Both the position numbers and the translations under genes were made by a program. The notes under the pieces were generated by a model, which saw nothing but the letters and a program-made list of their open reading frames with translations, was not told the origin of the DNA and did not search any database. Shown piece by piece: positions 9,229-20,819 of a DNA stretch of 64,000 bases. The DNA comes from Prunus persica (taxonomy: Eukaryota; Streptophyta; Magnoliopsida; Rosales; Rosaceae). Every line of letters begins with the position of its first letter. Within the stretch, counting starts at the first letter, position 1. The stretch is from contig NC_034010.1 of assembly GCF_000346465.2 (NCBI RefSeq), positions 18,196,919 through 18,260,918 on the forward strand, read 5' to 3'.

Positions 9229-11047
9229 TCATAACCTCAATGCCTTAACTCCCTTAATCGTTTGAGCATAAATTGTAAGCCTCTTGACACGGGGTGCCGG
9301 AGGAACATTATGAACAATGCAGTCTTCCACAATCCTTCTGACTAGTTCCAATCCTTGAACTGGACCCATAACGGCAACTAGGTCATCCTATTCATTTACA
9401 AGCAAGTTAAAAATCATTAGAAGTCATCTTTCTCTTCCCACTCCATCTGGGCATGTGGGAAGACCGGCTAAAATAAATTTACAAATACAACCATCAAAAG
9501 TAGAAAGAAACACTAACAGATGGGCGGAGATAAATGTCACAGCCTGTCAGTTTTTCAAGTGCCTGCATCCCAATTACATTGTGAAAATAAAAATAAAAAG
9601 CAAAAAAAAACGTGATCTATAACACTTTTATTTACCTGTACCGGGAGAGTCATGAGTATTTTCTTCCTAGAAACATACTTATCCTGCACGCACATACATA
9701 GACAATACAATATATTTATACATAAAAAATAAAAATAAAACACACACATATCATTGAGCTTTTGCGCGGAAAAGAGAGCTCTTTGTCAGACTCTTCATGG
9801 GATAGAGAGCATAACACTGGAAGGCCCATATTCCTCAAGTTATTGTCACATTAGTTGTTGTATCACTACCCTAACCAATTCTAAACCTTTCTAAAGCCAA
9901 ACAACAACTCTAAATGCCATATGCTATAGTACTCCTTAAATTTAAAGTTCCTGCATCATAACTAAAGAAGAATGCTTAAAAGAACAAAAGTAATTATACG
10001 AAACAAAAATGGAAGGAAACTTAAGAAATACCTACCATCTTGATCCCAAATTTTTTGCAAAGCCCACCTATGTGATACCCAGTGTAGATGAGGTGACATG
10101 GAATTCCATTCAATACTTTTACTGCCTGGATCAAAATGTTGCGCACTTAAATCAAAAGTTGAATACATAGATGAAAAGGATAGGTAAATTGGACATAAAA
10201 TTTTGATTGAAAACCGTCCAACAAATATGATTGGCATGCTTGACATTGAAATCAATTGAACTTGAATAATAACTGAGAGGTTACCGATAAGAAAGAATAA
10301 CAAAAGATTTGACATTGGTACCTGAAGTGCAGGAACAGCTGCTGACAAAAGTCGAAGAAGATATCTAGACTTGAGAATAGCATATGGGTCCTTAGTCCTG
10401 GTTGTCGTGAATGTGATGAAATACCGATCCTAACCATGATTTTTTAAAAAAAACAATTTAACATGTACATAACTAAAAGAACTCAATATGAACACAAAAT
10501 CTTACATAGTTTGGGGAAAAAAAAAAAAAAAAAAAAAACACCACTGATCCATAGTTCATATTTACAAAAGTCAACAAATATAAAACCAACATTTATTATA
10601 ACATACCACATCCAATGCACATGAAATGTCATACTCTTCTAAAGCAGATTGCAACACCGGCCAAGCTTCTTGCAAATCTGTTGCTGTGAAAAACAATGCA
10701 AAGACTCATAAGTAAGAAAGCTTATTCGTTCTATTTCATAATTATCATAGCCAAAACTGGGTACAAACATAATCATTACTGGAATGAAGAAAAGGAAATC
10801 TCGCATAATCATATATAACTCAAACGAAATAAGAAGAGGAAAATTTCTTTTCAGTAAATTCATGAGAAGGCAAACAAAAAGGAAAAATAAGAAGAAAGAA
10901 AGAAAGAAAGATACTCATGCGTCTAAGAAAGGGCATGCGGAGAATGCTGTAATCAACTGGGCTATCTTCGTCAGATGCAGGGGTAGACTTGTCGATAACC
11001 ATGCGGTGGACGATTGGATCCTCCGCGCCATTGACGTGGTTACTCAT
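9229..11047 (-). CDS. KRR1-like KH-domain protein (short paralogue), 7 exons
   Basis: Exons on the minus strand: 11047-10915, 10683-10607, 10429-10322, 10125-10036, 9683-9636, 9562-9518, 9387-9229. All junctions are GT-AG and all phases agree, giving 219 aa. The product begins MSNHVNGAEDPIVHRMVIDK and then follows the KRR1 core: LQEAWPVLQSALEEY, TTTRTKDPYAILKSRYLLRL, LLSAAVPALQAVKVLNGIPC, ALEKLTGCDIYL and VQGLELVRRIVEDC. KRR1 is a nucleolar small-subunit processome factor. Canonical KRR1 is much longer and has a lysine/arginine-rich C-terminal tail. That tail is absent here, and the segment just before ALEKLTGC is shortened and diverged. It may be a shortened, diverged paralogue rather than the housekeeping copy. 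The family call is firm; the function is inferred. Confidence 0.85.
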
Positions 11048-11790
11048 TGTAAGTAAGCTCGCTGTTGCTAATGTTGGTTTGGGTACTTGTTGAAACCCTT
11101 GGCATAAACAGAGAGAGAATGTGTTGGGTACCTATGAAAACCTTAGGCACAGATAGAGAGAAAGAGAATGAGGCACCGACACAGATAGATAGAAAGAGGA
11201 TGCGTTTCTTGCCTAGAAAATTGGACGTTGTTATTCAACGTAGCTAAACGCTGTTGTTTTGGGTAAGCACAGACACGCACAGAAGAAACATATCAGACAA
11301 TGGTGAGGTTATTGCCTAGAAAATTGGGCTTTGCTTGACCCCAAAAAAAATACTATTGGGCTTGGACGAAAAAGCCCTAAGCCCTAAAACTCCATGAATA
11401 TTATTATTTGAGTGCAAAAAACATAACAACATTTATCGCCCATATAACAACATTTATCAAAAAACATGACAAATATTTATCGCCCTTATAAGCCCTACAC
11501 TGTGGTAGTCGACTCAAGAACCTCAACAGATAAAACTTGCAGGTTTGATTTCCTCCATATTTATTCAGCTAATTTGCAAACTTGACTTCTACTCTTTTTC
11601 CTTTTCTTTTTTTTGCCTTCTTTGCTGCTAAAGATCATTGAGTGTTCCTAGTTAACAATCCCTCTGGGATTTTGGGATATATCAAGTATTTTTCGGAGAT
11701 CTAGCAAGGGCCCTATATAGCTCAAGTAGTTAAGAACACTTACCCGTTAAATTGCTTTTTATAAACCGAATGTTGTAATTATAGATGGTT
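11048..11790. other. Intergenic / promoter of KRR1-like gene
   Basis: No coding frame is supported. Short repeated phrases GAGAGAATG(T/A)G-TTGGGTACC and CCTAGAAAATTGG occur two or three times in 11100-11330, suggesting local duplication in the 5' flank. Confidence 0.5.
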
Positions 11791-12400
11791 TGAATTTCTA
11801 ACAATGACCAGAAAAGGATAGAAAGCAAGGGGACGAAAAGATGTTGGCGAGAATGTGGAGTACAGTAGTCCAAAGCAGAATAAGTAAACATGAAGAGATT
11901 GGGGAGTACAATGGTCCAAAGCATAATACTAAACATGACGCCCAACATCCGCCCACCTTATACACCTCTAAGTCTCTCAATCTCAGTAAGTATGACTTTC
12001 ATCTTACCATATGTTGTTTTCGGACCCTGTGTGCGTGTGTTTACTTGTGAGATAGTTCAAGAAAGCATTTACCATGAGCTAAGTTGGAGGAAAATAGTTA
12101 GTAGGATACATGTCCTCTACCTATATGTTCTAACTTCTTTCTTTTATCCTTATCAGGCCCAAAATTTTCTGCATGACTGGAAGCAAAAAATATCGCTTGA
12201 GGTCGCTAAGGTGCAAAAAGAACAAATATTTGATGATATCACAAATTATGACCATATTGAAATATGTTCATCCAACATTTTCCTCTCCAAATTTTACTTC
12301 TCCCACATGAGGAGTGCACGAGGTTATGATGCAGAACACGTAGGACCTAAATTTATTAGTTTCCTAATGTATTTGTTAGTTTCCTAGATTCTCTAGTTTT
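11790..12400 (+). pseudogene. Relic of DUF247 gene 5' end
   Basis: 11791-11880 is similar to 16199-16290: GAATTTCTAACAATG(A/G)CCAG, AAGCAAGG, then the first-exon text GACGAGAATG. The ATG-proximal reading frame is shifted here. 12230-12330 again shares ACAAATTATGACCATATT and the GAGGAGTGC-GAGGTTATG phrase with 16740-16920. The match therefore covers exon 1 and part of intron 1 of the DUF247 gene downstream, but no DUF247 body follows. It looks like a truncated tandem copy. Confidence 0.55.
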
Positions 12401-12511
12401 CCAAATTCTAGTAGGATTTCTACTTTTTCAGATTTCCTCTAGTTTTAAGTTTCCTATTTTATTTGGGTTAGAATTTCTGTTTAAGCAAGGGATTTTTATC
12501 AGCAATCCTCT

Positions 12512-13494
12512 CGATCGCTATTGCCTTTGATTGCTCACACCATGCAGCATTGCATGTTAACATCAGCAATCCTCAAACTCAGACAGCTCCAGCTCAACTC
12601 ACTCAGCAGAAACCCCTTCAACTGGATTCTAAATGTTATACTGCCTTATAGCGTCTTTACCATGCACACAAACAGCTCTTCAGGGTCAGTAACAGTAAGA
12701 CTACCATTAACAGACTTATTAAAATAAAATAAATAATAAAAAGAGAAAGAAAGACTACCATTCAACAGTACCTTACTTCATATCTTCCATAATCGCCAGA
12801 TCAAACACCAGCTCAAAATAATTACACACTTTCCTGCTTAAGTGACATATTTCTATCCATACCAATCCATGACATTGGATGTCAACAGGAAACAAACACA
12901 AATCCTTAAAATATGGAAATGTGAATATTAAAATTTGAAAACTGCTATCCCAATAATAAAATAATGATTAAAATCATAAAAACCCCCAATCCACCTCATT
13001 ATCAGTTGTAATATGTAACTATGGAAACAAAAATACAAATACAGCCTCACAAGGAAGGTTTCCAACGAGCCATTTATTGTGAACCAAATAACTACAGCAA
13101 AGAGGGCGGGTACTGTTTCCAGCCTACAAGGTTTAAGTTGGTATGCCTAATTTTAATTTGGAGCAATATGAACTTGTAATCTTCAATTTATATCGAACTG
13201 ACCTATTTAGTTTTCAACTTAAAAAGCAATGTAAACTCTCTAAACGTTTCAATTTGTACTAAAGTTGTTCATCTATTTTGTAAACCATTATGAACAGAAG
13301 AATATATATTTAGTCAAAAACAAGTGTAGCAATTTTGTCATAGTACTAGTGTAGCAACTTAAAAGAATACCCAGTAAAAACAAAAGTATGCATGTTGATG
13401 AATAAGACAAAAATTCTTTTAGATGATGGTAGTAGCCACAAGCTGCTCACATGGTCATGGCACTGGTTCTAGAAGGGATGACCTAAGCATAAAT
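12512..13494 (+). repeat. ~985-bp direct repeat, copy 1
   Basis: Matches 19832-20819 in the same orientation with only scattered substitutions and small indels. It starts CGATCGCTATTGCC and ends GACCTAAGCATAAAT. No conserved open frame is shared, so I cannot say whether it is a non-autonomous transposon or duplicated flank. The two copies bracket the DUF247 gene. Confidence 0.9.
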
Positions 13495-14546
13495 TTTTTT
13501 GAATAATATGTAGCAGAGGCCAAGATGGCTAGTCGGGTTATTGGTGACTTGAAAAAGCCACGAAGAAAAGGAAAAGGCCAAGATGGCCTATTTGGCATTG
13601 TATTGTATATTGCATGCTAACTTAAATTCCACATTCAAATTGGAGTTTACACTCCAAATCGGGATGGAAACCAAAATCAAAGTAGTGGTGGTAGCAAAAC
13701 TCCAAGTCCGGGTGGAGAGCGAATTCCAAATGGCTTTGCAAACTTGTGGTATACACATTAAAATGTAATTAAGTGAAAATTATAGACATAAAGGCTTTAT
13801 GGCCTTGTCATTATATTATATTGTATGTCTTTATGATATTAATATATTATGATATAAAGAAGAGACCTAGACCTCTGGGCGTGCTGCACGTGGGAGCAAA
13901 AGGTCAAGCGTTTACATTGACATACTTAGCATGTGAATTATTGTTAAGAATTTGTGGCCTTACACACCTTGCCTCTCAAGTCTCCTTGCAAATGGTGGAA
14001 TTTAAAGATGAAAAGAATCGTAACCAGGATTTACTGTATCCCAAGTCAAGAGAAGAGTTTCACAATCCTAATTCTATTTTATTAACCAACCATATGGGTT
14101 GGTGGTGGTTGGGAAGTTCTTAATAAATGTTGGAAGAATTTTCAAGGAAGAGTTAGTTCTAGCCATTTAATGGCAAACCCATCAACTGAAGAAAGTTCTA
14201 TAAATAGGTCGTCATAAGAAGAAAAGAGTACATCTGACTCAACAAATAAAACCTATTCTTTTTATCCTACACCTTTCAATTCCTAATCTAAGATTTTATC
14301 TTCCAAGCACTTTACATTATCCAAGTTCTTCATTTTCCTACTGTAAGCTTATTTCTTGCACTTTAACTTAAGTTTTCTTTAAATTCAAGTTTAATTCAAG
14401 TCTTTATCGTTTTAATCTATTTTATCGCATTTACATTTTTGTCATTTCGTTTCTTGCATTTACATCCATTGCACTTATCACCAAAATCTTAAAAATAGTC
14501 ATACAATGCTCAATCATCCTTGATCACGAGAAAGTGAAAGAACCTA
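13495..14546 (+). mobile_element. LTR-like region with promoter (unbounded)
   Basis: No gene is seen. 14199-14209 is a clear TATA box (CTATAAATAGG), followed by pyrimidine-rich text with CTTATCGTTTTAATC, TTTATCGCATTTAC and a CACCAAAATC end, as in R/U5 of many plant gypsy LTRs. I could not place the LTR start or any target duplication, so this is suggestive only. Confidence 0.3.
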
Positions 14547-14900
14547 GGGGCTGTTTGTTACACAGGTTTGGCTTAGCCTAGCTTGGACTAAATTTAGTAC
14601 CATGTTTGTTTCATCTAATCCTAGTCTTAGATGGGCTTGCTAATACCGGGCCCACCAAAAACACATCCTTTGGAGGGGACTACTAAACCCATGTGGAAAG
14701 GGAGGATTAACTATTCTCATACTCACCAATGTATAAGATGCATATATTATATTGTAATAATAATAACATATATATATATATATATTATTATATACCCATA
14801 TTTATATATTATATTATATTATACTTACATACACATATACTATAATGTTCATATATACACATATATGAACATATATATAATATAAGTATATATGTATATA

Positions 14901-15285
14901 TAGTTCCCTTTTATTGAGGGATCCCTCATATAAAGACGCCCTTTAGGCACCCTACCCAAAAAAATTTAATGATCCAAACCATCTATTTTTTAGGTATTTA
15001 TTCATAGATCATCCTTGAAAAAAAATTAGACAAATCGAAAACCATTTAGACATCTAATTGTGTCCTACAAAATTAATTAATACGATGCTTCAAGAAAAAT
15101 ACTAAAATTTCAATAATTTAATTAAGTGGTCAAATGATATAGGATTCAAGTGATTTTTGTATAGAGATGATCTTTGAATTTACAAAATAAACGGTTTGTA
15201 TTAGTAAAATATAATACGGAGCGGGCCCTACAAAGGTGTCCCTCAAATAAGCTTATTTGAAGAATCTCTCAATAGAAGCTCACTA
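14901..15285. mobile_element. MITE nested in the 14.5-kb element
   Basis: The ends are imperfect inverted repeats: TAGTTCCCTTTTATTGAGGG on the left against TAGTGAGCTTCTATTGAGAG on the inverted right. Both flanks are TA-rich. No ORF. Confidence 0.5.
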
Positions 15286-15336
15286 AATATATATATATAT
15301 ATATATACACATATATTTATATATATATATATGTAA

Positions 15337-15617
15337 TCTATATATATAAAGCAAATGACAGAGAATGGTAAAACATTCAAAATACCAGAAAATGCCCTTT
15401 TTTAATGCATACATTAAGAATTGAAATTATTAATTAAATGAAGATAATATGGTAAATTCACACATTTCATATTTAAAAAATTAAAAGAAAAATCATATAA
15501 TAAATCCTATTTTTATGAAACACAACTATCTATTATCTTTTTTAATTCTAAAATAAATTAAAAATTTTTTTAAAAAAAAGCCTCTTGCAGGCTTGAAAGT
15601 GCGTGCGGAGAGGCTAG
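15337..15617 (+). mobile_element. Non-autonomous Helitron, copy 1
   Basis: Begins TCTATATATATAAAGCAAA after an A and ends GAGAGGCTAG before a T. A 3' hairpin (CCTCTTGCAGGC...GCGTGCGGAGAGG) sits just inside the end. A 5' TC, 3' CTAG with subterminal hairpin, and A/T insertion site are the Helitron hallmarks. It is closely similar to 37241-37528. Confidence 0.8.
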
Positions 15618-16254
15618 TGTATATTATATAATACATATATACACCTATATACACATATATATTATACCCATGTATATATTATAATATACAAATATTTATA
15701 TGTGTATATACACACACACACACATATATACATACATATATTATATATATTTTTTTTTTTTAAACAAAAAAAAAAAAAAAAACTGGTCCTAGTCCAAGCA
15801 TACACCAAACTCAGGATAAGTGTTATCCAATTTAGACCAAACTAAGTCAAGACAGTACAATTCCTAAGCATAGTCCATATCAAAATAATTATGTGTAACA
15901 AACGAGCCCCTAGATCATTGAACAATAATATACTTGCCATTTAGCTCTAATTAGCTCGATATATAGTATTTCAATTTCGGAAGTCCGTGTTAAAGTAATA
16001 TTTTTATTGTATATTTCATTTTCTCACTCTTGTTTTCTTCTTCTTTTTTCAATTTGAAAACAAATATTCATCAGAAACGTAAAGTTGATATAGATATGGA
16101 TTTTGCATCATTATTATTCGTGTCAAGATAAAATGAAGATATTAGATAAGAGATTCGACCAAGAAACAATTCAAGATATTAACTTTGGTCTTATTTAAAT
16201 CTTGAATTTCTAACAATGGCCAGAAAAAGATAGAAAGCAAGGGACAAAAAGACG
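15618..16254. other. TA/CA microsatellites, element end and DUF247 promoter
   Basis: Up to about 15780 the sequence is TA/CA dinucleotide-rich with a poly-A run. Then comes the right end of the TIR element. 15911-16254 is the 5' flank of the DUF247 gene. No other features. Confidence 0.55.
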
Positions 16255-18681
16255 ATGGTTGACGAGAATGCGGACAACAGTGGACAAGAGTCCACCTTAA
16301 TGTATCATTATCTCAGCGACAGGTATGCTCTTTTTCCATGTGCATCATATATATGTGTGTCATAATCCGAAATACAATTACTCAAACGATTTTGAGATAA
16401 TTCAATAAAAGCACTTACTAACACTATCAGGCACAACGTTTTCAGCAGGGCAGCTTTCGGAAGGACTGCAAGCCAAGAAAAGACGCTGAGGTACACAAGA
16501 ATATAAAAAAAAATTAGTAAATTTAGGTTTTACCCATAAAAAAACTTTTACTTTTGGAAAAAGCCAAAGCTTTTTGAAAAAAGACAGAATAACCTCTCAA
16601 CTTTCAAACCAAAGACATGCAAATGTAAAGGATTTCTTAGGAAATCAAAAAATAAATAAGGGCAATTTTGTCCATTTTTGCTTCTTTTAAAAATTTTCTC
16701 TCTCCTTTGGGCTTTTCCAAAGTCTCCCATATAAATTTGATGAAATTACAAATTATGACCATATTATTCATCAAACATTCTTCATGCCTGCTGCTGCATA
16801 TAGTATAAGCATAATGATTTTGGCACTCCAACTTCTCAAACTTTTTCAGCCAAAAAAAAAAAAAAAAAAAAAAACTTCTCAAAGTTTTCTACCGTAACAC
16901 GAGGAGTGCGTGAGGTTATGGTGTGATTTTGGAGTGCCAAAGCATCGCTCTAAAATCACACCCTTAAATAACCTCACGCACTCCTCGTGTTACGGTAGAA
17001 AAGTTTGAGAAGTTTTTTTTAAGTTATTTAAGTCACACCCTTAAAGGTTATTTAAGTTATTTAAGTTATACAACTATGAATAAGAATCGAAATAGAAAAA
17101 TGATACCCATTTAAAAAGTTACCATATGAAATAAAAAATAATCTATTAGAGTTGAAAATGCTAATTCTGTAGTCATTCTGGAAACCGGAAGAGTCCATAG
17201 GATAGGAGCTAAATGTTGTACTCATAGGATAAGATTCCTTTCATACTGATTGTAGTTCCATTTTCAGAAGGACAAAGAGTACGTCACAAATCACTGAGAA
17301 AATAGAGAATGGAGAAGATTGCCAGGTACAAACTTTGGACACGCCAGACAAGTGGTGTATCTATCAGGTTCCCAGCAAACTCCGCAAAGTAAATGAAGCA
17401 GCATACACTCCTCAATTACTATCAATAGGCCCTTTCCACCATGGCAAACCAGAACTGAACAACATGGAGATCCATAAAAGGATATGTTATAAGAAGTTTC
17501 TTGAACGTTGTAAGAAGACTGAGGATGATTTAAAGCAATTTATCAACAAGCGTAAAAAAGAAGTTCTTAGTTGTTACGCAGGGACCATTAAGCTTTCCAT
17601 AATCTCTGCAGACATAATTGCGGTTGATGCCTGCTTCATCATCGAGCTCTTTTTAAGGAACTACGAAAATCATGAAAATGATTATATATTGAGTTCACCA
17701 TGGCTGAGGAAAGCTGTAGAGCAGGACTTGATACTGATTGAAAATCAGCTTCCTTATTTTCTTCTTCAAGAACTATATCAGAACTTTCCTGTGCATGTCT
17801 CTCCCCGCAAAAAAGAAGAAGAAGAACCGACTCATAGACAGAGCAGTACCAATGACTTCCAGTGCTGCTTGCCTTGCTCCTGGCGGATACCTTCCAATGA
17901 TCTTTCCATAGAGATTGACAAAGCCAAACCTGCTGATGACGAAGCCAATCTTGCTCATTCTGTTCTCCTGCTTGAGCTTACCTGTGAGTTCTTCAAAGAA
18001 CATACTAAGGGGAAATCCGTCGAGAATGGAGTACCTCAGCCGAAACATTTCACCGATTTGGTTAGGTATTTTCTATGTCCTGACGAACCAATGTCTTGTG
18101 AACATGGTGTCGAAAATATATATGCTGCAAAGAAGCTGAGGGCATCAGGGGTGAAGTTTACGCCACTTAAAAAGAAAACCTTCTTGACCATAGAGACAGA
18201 TAAGGCCACTAAAGGTAAGCCCAACTTAGCATGTTTTAGTAATCTGAACTTGAAGCTTACGCCATTTAAGTTCAAGGATGAGACAGAATGGGTTGTTCGG
18301 AACATCATGGCCTTGGAGCAGTTTTTGTATCCAAACAATCCTTATATCTGCAATTACTTTTTGCTTATGGATCAGCTGGTGGACACTGTGGATGATGTGG
18401 ATTTGCTGGTTGAGAACGAAGTAATTATTAACATGCTAGGCAGCAACAAAGCAGTGGCGAAGCTGGTTAATAGACTTTGCCAGCAGATCAACGAAGATAA
18501 ATTCTGCTATTCTCATATCGGTCGACAGCTTAAAGTTCACTATGACAATATTTGGAACCGTAATGTGGCAACCCTGAAACGAGTTTACTTCAAGGATCTC
18601 TGGACGGGCAGTTCAACTGTACTTGGAGTTTTCGTCCTGCTTTTCTCGGTCATTGGAACCATTAAGTCTCTCAAGTCGTAA
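16255..18681 (+). CDS. DUF247 family protein, two exons
   Basis: Exon 2 (17268-18681) carries the whole DUF247 domain, from about residue 52: DKWCIYQVPSKLRKVNE, YTPQLLSIGPFHHGKPEL, LIENQLPYFLLQELYQ and ASGVKFTPLKKKTF. The C-terminus, STVLGVFVLLFSVIGTI, is a single hydrophobic membrane-type segment, as is usual in the family. The frame stays open upstream of the domain without an ATG back to an acceptor (TTTTCAG at 17261-17267). A short first exon at 16255-16322 (MVDENADNSGQESTLMYHYL, donor GTATG) joins in phase and gives 493 aa. That exon is inferred from phase and from its conservation in a relic at 11.8 kb. DUF247 proteins are plant membrane-associated proteins of largely unknown function; some act in grass self-incompatibility. 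The 945-bp intron contains a foldback. Confidence 0.82.
16867..17020. repeat. Foldback inverted repeat in DUF247 intron
   Basis: Two arms of about 65-70 bases (CTTCTCAAA-TTTTCTACCG through GTGAGGTTAT and TGTGATTTT) face each other across a ~20-base loop (GGAGTGCCAAAGCATCGCTC). They are nearly perfectly complementary. The left arm is preceded by a poly-A tract. It resembles a foldback MITE, and a transcript crossing it would form a long hairpin. Confidence 0.85.
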
Positions 18682-19165
18682 GCTTTAAGCTTGTTCAACT
18701 TGTGATTCTTAATAGACAGAATGTTAATTTCAGTCATTACTTCAAGTGATGAACTGAACAAATAAGTTAGCCAGTGTTATAGATTTAATATAAGTTTGAG
18801 TTACTAATTAGTTCTGTTATTGTTGTTAAAGACTGCAGAGCAGTTCTTGTGAATTGATTGCAATGAACATAATTTCCATTTAGAATTAAATAAAGAAAGA
18901 GTTATGCTCTTGTTTTCATTGCACTCAGAGTTGAAGACTTGGATCTTGAAACTTCAGCTTCAAAGCCACTTGCTGCTTTCTTTGTCTGGTCTTTACAGCA
19001 AATAGATGTTAAGAATGTAACTGCAGATGTAAGCCTTGTGTGGATACAAAAACAAAACTGCTCCAAAACGTGTCTCATATTCCACACAAAACTGTATAAG
19101 CTTCGAGTCCATGTTTCTAAAACATGTTAAAGTTGAGCTAATAATTACTATAATTACAGACCTGA
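18682..19165. other. 3' flank of DUF247 gene
   Basis: AT-rich 3' UTR-like text. Apparent short frames at 18902-19130 show no family resemblance. No gene is called. Confidence 0.5.
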
Positions 19166-19414
19166 TCATCCTTTTTTTATGACAAAGGTTACATCTTCAA
19201 TTGGCCTAAACTTCACCCCCGCTGCCTTGAGCTTTTTCCGGGTGATATATATTTTTCTGAGGGCCACTGATACCATTTGCTTTGCTTCAATCTTTGTACC
19301 TTGGATTGTATATAGTTCAAAATAAATTTCGTTCAAATAGTAGCTTACCCTTTTTTCAATCAAGAGATTGGATATACTTGGGATCTCTTTCAACATTAAG
19401 AAGAAAACTGCCAT
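19166..19414 (-). pseudogene. DUF247 fragment
   Basis: The minus-strand frame ends RKKLKAAGVKFRPIEDVTFVI. This matches the DUF247 core phrase KLRASGVKFTPLKKKTFLTI in the gene just upstream. Only about 30 residues are clearly homologous; the hydrophobic N-terminal part is weakly DUF247-like. It is opposite in orientation to the intact gene, so it is a separate inverted relic. Confidence 0.6.
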
Positions 19415-19831
19415 GAAAGTTGATCTACTCGAGCTCTTATAAAATACTCTTGCCTTTTTCTAATGGCAAACCGATAGGAGTTCATTAAATACGGAAATAT
19501 GAAGGCTTTGGTACAATTTCGAGCTTCAATCAAGGCATTAACCAGCCAGTAAGGAGGATTTACAACCCACCCAGGAGCTTACAATATTTTTACCATTTCA
19601 AGATGCTACATCATGAGCAACTTTATTACGCCTACGAGCAATTTCGTTGAAGATGCTGCATCCATACGCAGACCACTCCGGACGTCTATGAGAACGTTAC
19701 AATGGACTCTGACCTCAATCTTCAGCCAGCCCTCTCCAAACTATCACAGCCTCTGCCATGAAATTTATACAGTATAGCACACAGCCTGACAATAGTAAAG
19801 CTCAAATATCATCTCCACACACACACCCACC

Positions 19832-20819
19832 CGATCGCTATTGCCTTTGATTGCTCACACCATGCAGCATTGCACGTTAACATAAGCAATCCTCAAACTC
19901 AGACAGCTCCAGCTCAACTCACTTAGCAGAAACCCCTGAACTGGATTCTAAATGTTATACTGCCTTATAGCGTCTTTACCATGCACACAAACAACTCTTC
20001 AGGGTCGGTAACAGTAAGACTACCATTAACAGACTTATTAAAATAAAATAAATAATAAAAAGAGAAAGAAAGACTACCATTCAACAGTACCTTACTTCAT
20101 ATCTTCCATAATCGCCAGATCAAACACCAGCTCAAAATAATTACACACTTTCCCGCTTAAGTGACATATTTCTATCTATACCAATCCATGACATTGGATG
20201 TCAACAGGAAACAAACACAAATCCTTAAAATATGGAAATGTGAATATTAAAATTTGAAAACTGCTATCCCAATAATAAAATAATGATTAAAATCATAAAA
20301 GCCCCCAATCCACCTCATTATCAGTTGTTAGATGTGACTATGGAAACATAATTACAATTACAGCCTCACAAGGAAGGTTTCCAACTAGCCATTTATTGTG
20401 AACCAAATAACTACAGCAAAGAGGGCGGGTACTGTTTCCGGCCTACAAGGTTTAAGTTGGTATGCCTAATTTTAATTTGGAGCAATATGAACTTGTAATC
20501 TTCAATTTATATCAAACTGACCTATTTAGTTTTCAACTTAAGCAATGTAAACTCTAAACGTTTCAATTTGTACTAAAGTTGTTCATCTATTTTGTAAAAC
20601 ATTATGAACAGAAGAATATATATTCAGTCAAAAACAAGTGTAGCAATTTTGTCATCTACCTTGTTCGCATATTACAAGTGTAGCAACTTAAAAGAATACT
20701 CAGTAAAAACAAAGTATACATGTTGAATAAGACAAAAATTCTTTTAGATAATGGTAGTAGCCACAAGCTGCTCACATGGTCATGGCACTGGTTCTAGAAG
20801 GGATGACCTAAGCATAAAT
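19832..20819 (+). repeat. ~985-bp direct repeat, copy 2
   Basis: Same-orientation copy of 12512-13494. After AGCATAAAT this copy carries about 200 extra bases (20820-21022) before the shared phrase TTTTGAATAATATGTAGCA resumes, which in copy 1 follows immediately. There is thus an indel between the copies. Confidence 0.9.

Larger units (their letters stand above)
14547..15910. mobile_element. TIR DNA element (PIF/Harbinger-like), non-autonomous, with nested insertions
   Basis: Left end GGGGCTGTTTGTTACACAGG; right end, read inverted, GGGGCTCGTTTGTTACACAT: a terminal inverted repeat with one gap. CTA lies before the left end and TAG after the right end. The interior has no transposase and is mostly TA-rich filler plus a MITE (14901-15285) and a Helitron (15337-15617). 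The superfamily is a guess from the GGGGCTGTTTG terminus. Confidence 0.6.

Noticed and set aside
11890..12387. 165-codon plus-strand frame
   Set aside because: It runs through the DUF247 5' relic and its intron; the similarity is to exon 1 and intron sequence of the other copy, not to a protein domain.
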